From Bacillota bacterium (GTDB lineage: Bacteria; Bacillota; Clostridia; Christensenellales; UBA1242): DNA of 64,000 nucleotides. The notes beneath the pieces are model-generated. The model did no database searches. It was not told where the DNA came from and worked only from the letters and a program-made list of their open reading frames with translations. Positions 59,860 to 64,000 of this stretch are shown here, piece by piece. How positions within the stretch are numbered: the stretch's first letter is position 1; every line of letters begins with the position of its first letter. The stretch covers positions 1-64,000 of the forward strand of contig WRCD01000002.1 in NCBI GenBank assembly GCA_009784185.1, given 5' to 3'. The translations under genes were made by a program, and so were the position numbers.

Positions 59860-59888
59860 TTGACGCGGTGTGTGTTTTACATTATAAT
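59860..59888 (+). promoter_or_regulatory. recD2 promoter giving a leaderless mRNA
   Basis: TTGACG (59860-59865), 17-nt spacer, TATAAT (59883-59888), then AGCTGT and ATG at 59895. Confidence 0.85.
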
Positions 59889-59894
59889 AGCTGT

Positions 59895-62123
59895 ATGGTC
59901 ATTGAAGGCGCAATAGAGGATATTGTTTTCAGAAACGATGAAAACGGCTATACCGTAATTAATATAGATTGTTCGGGCGAGCTTATAACCGCCGTGGGCA
60001 AGTTTCCCAGCGTGTCCGAGGGGGAGTTTGTGCGCCTTAACGGGCATTATATAACGAACAGCAAATACGGCACGCAGTTTGCGGTGCAGGAATGCAAAAT
60101 TCTGCCGCCTCAGAGCGAGGAGGCAATTGTAAGGTATCTCTCCAGCGGTCTTATAAAAGGCATAGGTCCGGTTACGGCAGGCAACATTGTGGAAAAATTC
60201 GGTAAGGATACTTTAATGGTAATTGAGTTTAATCCGAGCCTGTTAAAAAACGTTAAGGGAGTTAGCAGTGCAAAGGCTGCCGAAATTGGTAAAACCTTTG
60301 GCGAGATTAAACAAATGCAAAATTCGGTTATGTTTTTGCAAAGCTACGGAGTAAGCACAGGCCTTGCGGTAAAGATATACGATAAATACAAAGACAAAAC
60401 AGAGAATACGGTAAAAAGCAATCCGTACAGACTTGTTGAGGATGTAGACGGCATTGGTTTTAAAACGGCCGACAGGATAGCGCAAAGCACCGGCATTGCG
60501 GCGGAATCTGAATTCAGAATGCGGGCAGGCATACTGCATATATTGTCCGAATCAGCTGACCGTGACGGCAATACATATCTGCCAAAGCTGCAGGTGTTTA
60601 ACCTGTTGACCGAGCTTTTAGGATTGGACATGACTAAATACAGCGAGCAATTTAATGCTGTTGTTGGCAAGCTGGTTATAGATACGGTTATTAAAGAGCA
60701 GGAGCTTTACAACGAACCCAGTCTTATGCACAGTAAGTTTTATAGCCTTGAACGGGGTGCGGCGCAAAAGCTGGCGGTGCTGAGCCACCGCGCGCCGACC
60801 ATGCACCTTAGTTTAGATACCGAAATATCAGAGTTTGAGCGGGTTAATAAAATTGAGTTTCATGCCCAGCAAAAAGAAGCAATTAGTTTAGCCGTAAACA
60901 GTGGGGTAGCGGTAATAACCGGCGGACCCGGTACCGGCAAAACAACAATAATAAAATGTATTATTAATATTTTGCGCAGGCAGAATTTAAGTATAATGCT
61001 GCTTGCTCCAACCGGCAGGGCGGCTAAGCGAATGAGTGAATCGTGCGGGTATGATGCAAGCACAATTCACCGTGCGCTTATGGCAGGCAACGGCGGCAGC
61101 CGGATGCTTACCTTTAACGAATCAAATCCCCTGCCGGCGGATGTAATTATTGTAGATGAAGTCAGCATGGTAGATGCAGGCCTGCTTAGTATGCTTCTTA
61201 AAGCCTTGCGGGCGGGCACCAAACTGGTGTTTGTGGGGGATAAAAACCAGCTTCCGAGTGTTGGCGCGGGCAATGTGCTGGCGGATATTATTGCAAGCGG
61301 ATTAATTCCGTGTGCGCATCTGACTCAGATATACCGGCAAAGTGATGCAAGCCTGATAATTAAAAACGCACACTTAATAAACAACGGGCAAATGCCCGAG
61401 CTTGATAACAGCAGCACAGATTTCTTTTTTGAGTCGCGAGGCGATGCGGGTGTTGCCCTGCGCACAATTATTGACCTGGTGGCAACCCGGATTCCTAAGT
61501 TTAACAACTTGGCCCCGCTAAAGATTCAGGTGCTGGCACCGTTGCGCGGCGGCGTTTGCGGGGTTAATAATTTAAATTCGGAACTCCAAAATGTGCTTAA
61601 TCCGGCAAGCGTAAAAAAACCGGAAATTGTTACGGAGTACACAACCTACCGCCTGGGCGACAAGGTTATGCAAACCGAAAACAATTACAATATTGAATGG
61701 CGCAAACGCACCGGCAATATAGAAGAGCTTGGCACAGGCGTGTTTAATGGTGACATTGGTTTTATTACGGCGGTTGATTATGCTGCCAATATAATTACGG
61801 TAACATACGAGGACGGGCGGATTGCAAACTATCCAAAAAGCGAGCTTGGCCAGTTAAGTCTGAGTTACGCAATTACGGTGCATAAAAGCCAGGGCAGCGA
61901 GTTTGATTGTGTCATTATTCCGATACTTGGCGGCGCCCCAAGCATTTTAACCAAAAACCTATTATATACCGGCGTAACACGCGCCAAAAACATGGTGGTG
62001 CTGGTAGGCCAGAAATATATGCTGAAGAAAATGGTAGAAAACGACTACACCGCCAAACGCTACAGCGCACTTGCCGTATTCCTGCAGGAACAATTTGAAA
62101 CGGTAGGCCAACTATTTAGTTAA
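59895..62123 (+). CDS. recD2: RecD2 family ATP-dependent DNA helicase
   Basis: A 742-residue superfamily 1B 5'-3' helicase of the RecD-like, RecBC-independent type. The ATG at 59895 lies 7 nt behind a consensus -10; the open frame from 59823 runs through the promoter. N-terminal OB/HhH region (ENGYTVINIDCSGELITAVG; SGLIKGIGPVTAGNIVEKFG; DVDGIGFKTADRIA). Helicase motifs: GGPGTGKTTIIK (I), LLAPTGRAAKRMSE (Ia), VIIVDEVSMVDAGLLS (II), LVFVGDKNQLPSVG (III), and SYAITVHKSQGSEFDCVIIP, NLLYTGVTRAKNMVVLVG (V-VI). Works in repair of stalled forks. Length normal. Confidence 0.96.
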   Translation: MVIEGAIEDIVFRNDENGYTVINIDCSGELITAVGKFPSVSEGEFVRLNGHYITNSKYGTQFAVQECKILPPQSEEAIVRYLSSGLIKGIGPVTAGNIVEKFGKDTLMVIEFNPSLLKNVKGVSSAKAAEIGKTFGEIKQMQNSVMFLQSYGVSTGLAVKIYDKYKDKTENTVKSNPYRLVEDVDGIGFKTADRIAQSTGIAAESEFRMRAGILHILSESADRDGNTYLPKLQVFNLLTELLGLDMTKYSEQFNAVVGKLVIDTVIKEQELYNEPSLMHSKFYSLERGAAQKLAVLSHRAPTMHLSLDTEISEFERVNKIEFHAQQKEAISLAVNSGVAVITGGPGTGKTTIIKCIINILRRQNLSIMLLAPTGRAAKRMSESCGYDASTIHRALMAGNGGSRMLTFNESNPLPADVIIVDEVSMVDAGLLSMLLKALRAGTKLVFVGDKNQLPSVGAGNVLADIIASGLIPCAHLTQIYRQSDASLIIKNAHLINNGQMPELDNSSTDFFFESRGDAGVALRTIIDLVATRIPKFNNLAPLKIQVLAPLRGGVCGVNNLNSELQNVLNPASVKKPEIVTEYTTYRLGDKVMQTENNYNIEWRKRTGNIEELGTGVFNGDIGFITAVDYAANIITVTYEDGRIANYPKSELGQLSLSYAITVHKSQGSEFDCVIIPILGGAPSILTKNLLYTGVTRAKNMVVLVGQKYMLKKMVENDYTAKRYSALAVFLQEQFETVGQLFS

Positions 62124-62140
62124 AATAAAAGCAAGCAGCA

Positions 62141-62230
62141 AAAATTCCCCCTTGATAAAGAGGTGGGCGAGCAACTCAGTAAAATTCCCCCTTTAGCAAA
62201 GGGGGTGGTGCGAAGCGCCGGGGGTTGTGA
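62141..62230. repeat. Family B repeats, two tandem left ends
   Basis: AAATTCCCCCTTGATAAAGA at 62141 and AAATTCCCCCTTTAGCAAAG at 62182, the second continuing GGGGTGGTGCGAAGCG and CCGGGGGTTGTGA. Confidence 0.8.
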
Positions 62231-62272
62231 TAGCCTGTCTCTTTTTCTTTTCAAAAATTTTGCATTTACCTA

Positions 62273-62302
62273 TTGACTTTTGGTTAGGGGGGGGGGCATA
62301 AT
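62273..62302 (+). promoter_or_regulatory. Poly-G promoter, likely phase variable (G10)
   Basis: TTGACT (62273-62278), 18-nt spacer TTTGGTTA then ten G (62287-62296), and CATAAT (62297-62302) touching the G run. One G less would give the ideal 17-nt spacing. Confidence 0.7.
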
Positions 62303-62332
62303 GTATCTATACAACAATTAAGGAGATAAAAA

Positions 62333-62917
62333 ATGGAAGATAAGGCTAAAGAAACAATGGACTGGTTTGCAAAGGAAAGGGCTGCTTATGCAGAGCGAGA
62401 GGCAAAGAAGATATCTGATTTAGGTTCGGCACTTGCTGCAATTGCGGAATCCCACAGAAGGCAGCTTGTTAAGTTGGTAAATTTTGATTTTAGTGACAAT
62501 TTACAAAATAATTTTGAAGTGGCCAAGGCTGTTGTTATCAAGTGTCCGGATATTCAGTTGAAATTTGATTTGGGGGATAGAGGGCCAGAATTGGGAGTGT
62601 ATCGCAACTTTGCTAAGGCGATTGAAGAAGCTGCCGAATTTTGTGCTACCGGAGAATTAATAAGTAGCAATGATCATACATATTATGTGAAAGTAGCACT
62701 ATCATATCCTGGCTATGGCAAAGACTATGATTTAATATCTCGCAAACAGAAAGGTGCAATATTTAAAGAGGTTTGTGAGGCCAAGGCAAAGGAGGCTACC
62801 CCAAACGCTACCCTAGCACGCAATTTCAGCAGATACACCGTTTTGCCAAGGGGAATTGAAATAGTTAAGGATACTTTTTTTAAGACTTATGATGCTATAA
62901 AAGCTATGGCAAAGTGA
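62333..62917 (+). CDS. Hypothetical cytosolic protein behind a poly-G promoter
   Basis: A 194-residue protein with AAGGAG 8 nt before the ATG. It is mainly charged helix (MEDKAKETMDWFAKERAAYA; AERE and KK repeats) with a central alpha/beta part (DIQLKFDLGDRGPELGVY) and YYVKVALSYPGYGKDYD near residue 120. No signal peptide, membrane helix or known motif. Family not recognised. Single-gene unit between a repeat and a terminator; expression state would depend on the G tract. Confidence 0.62.
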   Translation: MEDKAKETMDWFAKERAAYAEREAKKISDLGSALAAIAESHRRQLVKLVNFDFSDNLQNNFEVAKAVVIKCPDIQLKFDLGDRGPELGVYRNFAKAIEEAAEFCATGELISSNDHTYYVKVALSYPGYGKDYDLISRKQKGAIFKEVCEAKAKEATPNATLARNFSRYTVLPRGIEIVKDTFFKTYDAIKAMAK

Positions 62918-62931
62918 TATTAGCTTAGGGC

Positions 62932-62967
62932 TGTAAAAAACCAAGTAAAAACCAGCTTGGTTTTTTG
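62932..62967 (+). terminator. Intrinsic terminator
   Basis: AAAAAACCAAG and CTTGGTTTTTTG pair across a GTAAAAACCAG-type loop after the unknown gene. Confidence 0.75.
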
Positions 62968-62977
62968 TTTTATATGA

Positions 62978-62983
62978 TACAAT
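62978..62983 (+). promoter_or_regulatory. -10 box of comF, predicted leaderless
   Basis: TACAAT (62978-62983) lies 6 nt before the ATG at 62990; no RBS. The -35 would overlap the preceding terminator and is weak (TTGG context). Confidence 0.5.
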
Positions 62984-62989
62984 ATACTT

Positions 62990-63778
62990 ATGTACAATCC
63001 ACAGAAACAAAACTTGTTCAAGCGTATTATTTTAGTGCTGTTTCCGCGGCACTTAAAGTGCGTTTGCTGTAATACCGACCTGCCGGAGAAAAGCGAATAC
63101 GCTTTTTGTGAAAGTTGCGAAAAAGCCTTGCCGCTTAACAACGGCAATGTCTGCACGCGCTGCGGAGTATACCTGAGCCAAAGCGGCAGGTTATGTTTAG
63201 CCTGCAAGGCGCATACTGCTAATTACGTCGAAGCGCGCGCTCCGCTACGGTACAAAGATAAAGTGCCGACTTTAATTCGTAGGTTTAAATACGACAACCA
63301 GCAATATCTTGCAAACGTATTCGGGCGGCTTATGCTGGACTCGTATTTACTTAGCGGCTGGCAGGCAGATTGTATCATTCCGGTTCCGTTGTTTGAAAGA
63401 AGGCAAAAACGCAGAGGATATAATCAGGCGTACCTCCTGGCAAAATACATATCCGATAAAACACAAATTCCGCTTGATATAACTAATCTTGTAAGAATAA
63501 AAGACACGCCCACTCAGGTTAAGCTTACGTACAAACAGCGCGCACAAAACCTGGAGCGTGCGTTTAAGGTCTTAAACAAGCAGGAGCTTAAAGGTAAGAC
63601 TGTGCTTTTAATAGACGATGTTATTACAACCACCGCAACAATCAATGAATGCGCTTTAGCACTAAACAAAGCCGGAGTAAAAGCCGTTTACGCCCTATCT
63701 GCCGCCAGAGCCGACCAGAAAACACCAATGGCAGGCACACCAAAAGAGTCATTGCCGGTAAATGTGCTGTACAACTAG
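62990..63778 (+). CDS. comF: ComF family phosphoribosyltransferase-like protein
   Basis: A 262-residue ComF/GntX protein. N-terminal zinc finger with CVCCNTDLP, FCESCEKAL, VCTRCGVYL and LCLACKAH; then ALRY/RFKYDNQ-type ComF region (APLRYKDKVPTLIRRFKYD), DCIIPVPLFERRQKRRGYNQ, and the PRPP-binding loop VLLIDDVITTTATINECA near residue 205. In competent bacteria ComF assists uptake or loading of single-stranded DNA. No other com genes are in the window. The ATG has no RBS. Confidence 0.94.
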   Translation: MYNPQKQNLFKRIILVLFPRHLKCVCCNTDLPEKSEYAFCESCEKALPLNNGNVCTRCGVYLSQSGRLCLACKAHTANYVEARAPLRYKDKVPTLIRRFKYDNQQYLANVFGRLMLDSYLLSGWQADCIIPVPLFERRQKRRGYNQAYLLAKYISDKTQIPLDITNLVRIKDTPTQVKLTYKQRAQNLERAFKVLNKQELKGKTVLLIDDVITTTATINECALALNKAGVKAVYALSAARADQKTPMAGTPKESLPVNVLYN

Positions 63779-63780
63779 TA

Positions 63781-63890
63781 AAAATTCTCCCTTAAGCTAA
63801 GGGGGTGGTGCGGAGCGCCGGGGGTTGTGATAAACTAACAGAACACAACCCTCCCGCCTGCGGCGTACTCCCTTAGCTTAAGGGAGAATT
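63781..63890. repeat. Family B repeat, full copy
   Basis: Left arm AAAATTCTCCCTTAAGCTAA, GGGGGTGGTGCGGAGCG and CCGGGGGTTGTGA; right arm AACACAACCCTCCCGCC, GGCGTACTCCCTTAGC and TTAAGGGAGAATT. Confidence 0.85.
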
Positions 63891-63959
63891 GATACGGCGA
63901 AAATTTAAACTGTTTTAAGCTTTGGCTTGTAAGTAGCAAAATAATTACCATAAATACAA

Positions 63960-63987
63960 AATCCTCCCCAAGCAAGGGGGATTTTTG
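63960..63987 (+). terminator. Intrinsic terminator
   Basis: AATCCTCCCC, AAGCAA loop, GGGGGATTTTTG at the window end. No gene is seen between 63779 and 64000 apart from the repeat. Confidence 0.65.
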
Positions 63988-64000
63988 TTGTGCAAAACAA

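Noticed and set aside
59823..59894. Longer RecD2 with 24 extra N-terminal codons
   Set aside because: The extension runs through the TTGACG/TATAAT promoter and a repeat flank; the ATG at 59895 starts the conserved RecD2 sequence.

Overview
The window looks like chromosome of an uncultured, endospore-forming Firmicute, most likely a clostridial relative. The reasons are a complete gerA-gerB-gerC germination operon, a SipW-type signal peptidase with TasA/CalY-like secreted proteins, a clostridial glycerol operon (glpK divergent from glpA, an FAD oxidoreductase and a DUF1667 protein), DegV, Tex, YchF, RecD2 and ComF. The standard code is used, Shine-Dalgarno sites are mostly strong, and many promoters are near-consensus sigma-A. 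No phylogenetic marker search could be run, so the taxon is inference.

Layout. 1-6.5 kb: a secreted WapA/RHS polymorphic-toxin region with a large RHS protein (5' end outside the window), a second short RHS tip fused to its own signal peptide, and a small putative immunity gene after each. 6.5-9.3 kb: tRNA-Ser(GGA), a lipoprotein and two unknown cytosolic proteins. 9.3-20.6 kb: NfeD/SPFH pair, DegV, glycerol catabolism, a monoglyceride-lipase-like hydrolase, YchF and UppP. 20.7-23.3 kb: an accessory island with promoter, early terminator, 16-residue leader ORF, a small toxin-like tail, a zinc-ribbon putative immunity protein, DUF4417 and HNH. 23.3-30.2 kb: two unknown or VWA-like genes, HAD, Tex, ArgS. 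30.4-44 kb: a giant GLUG-motif surface protein, MetG, DMT transporter, unknown genes and three consecutive HAD-type proteins. 44.2-52.4 kb: SipW-like peptidase and five proteins with SipW-type signal peptides, interrupted by rpsF-ssb-rpsR. 52.4-56.1 kb: gerABC. 56.3-59.7 kb: a membrane-anchored protein and a secreted transglutaminase-like protein. 59.9-63.8 kb: RecD2, an unknown gene behind a poly-G promoter, and ComF.

The intergenic DNA is unusual. At least four families of dispersed palindromic repeats occupy most gaps. Family A has ends AATTCCCCT...AGGGG and an inner GACGGGGTAG. Family B is a related form with AATTCCCCCTT and GGGGGTTGTGA. Family C is GGTCGCTTACGCTCC. Family D is a GAAGCAATCCC / CTGTCTTTGCGAG miniature inverted-repeat element. 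A family A copy lies in frame inside argS, other copies supply the C-terminus and stop codon of neighbouring genes, and one family D copy carries a 39-codon ORF.

Two further themes stand out. Several genes (an unknown gene at 36.8 kb, a HAD gene, recD2, probably comF) have a -10 box exactly 6 nt before the ATG and no ribosome-binding site, which predicts leaderless mRNAs. Two genes sit behind promoters whose spacer is a G10 or G13 tract, and a third has G9 within its coding region, which suggests phase variation by slippage.
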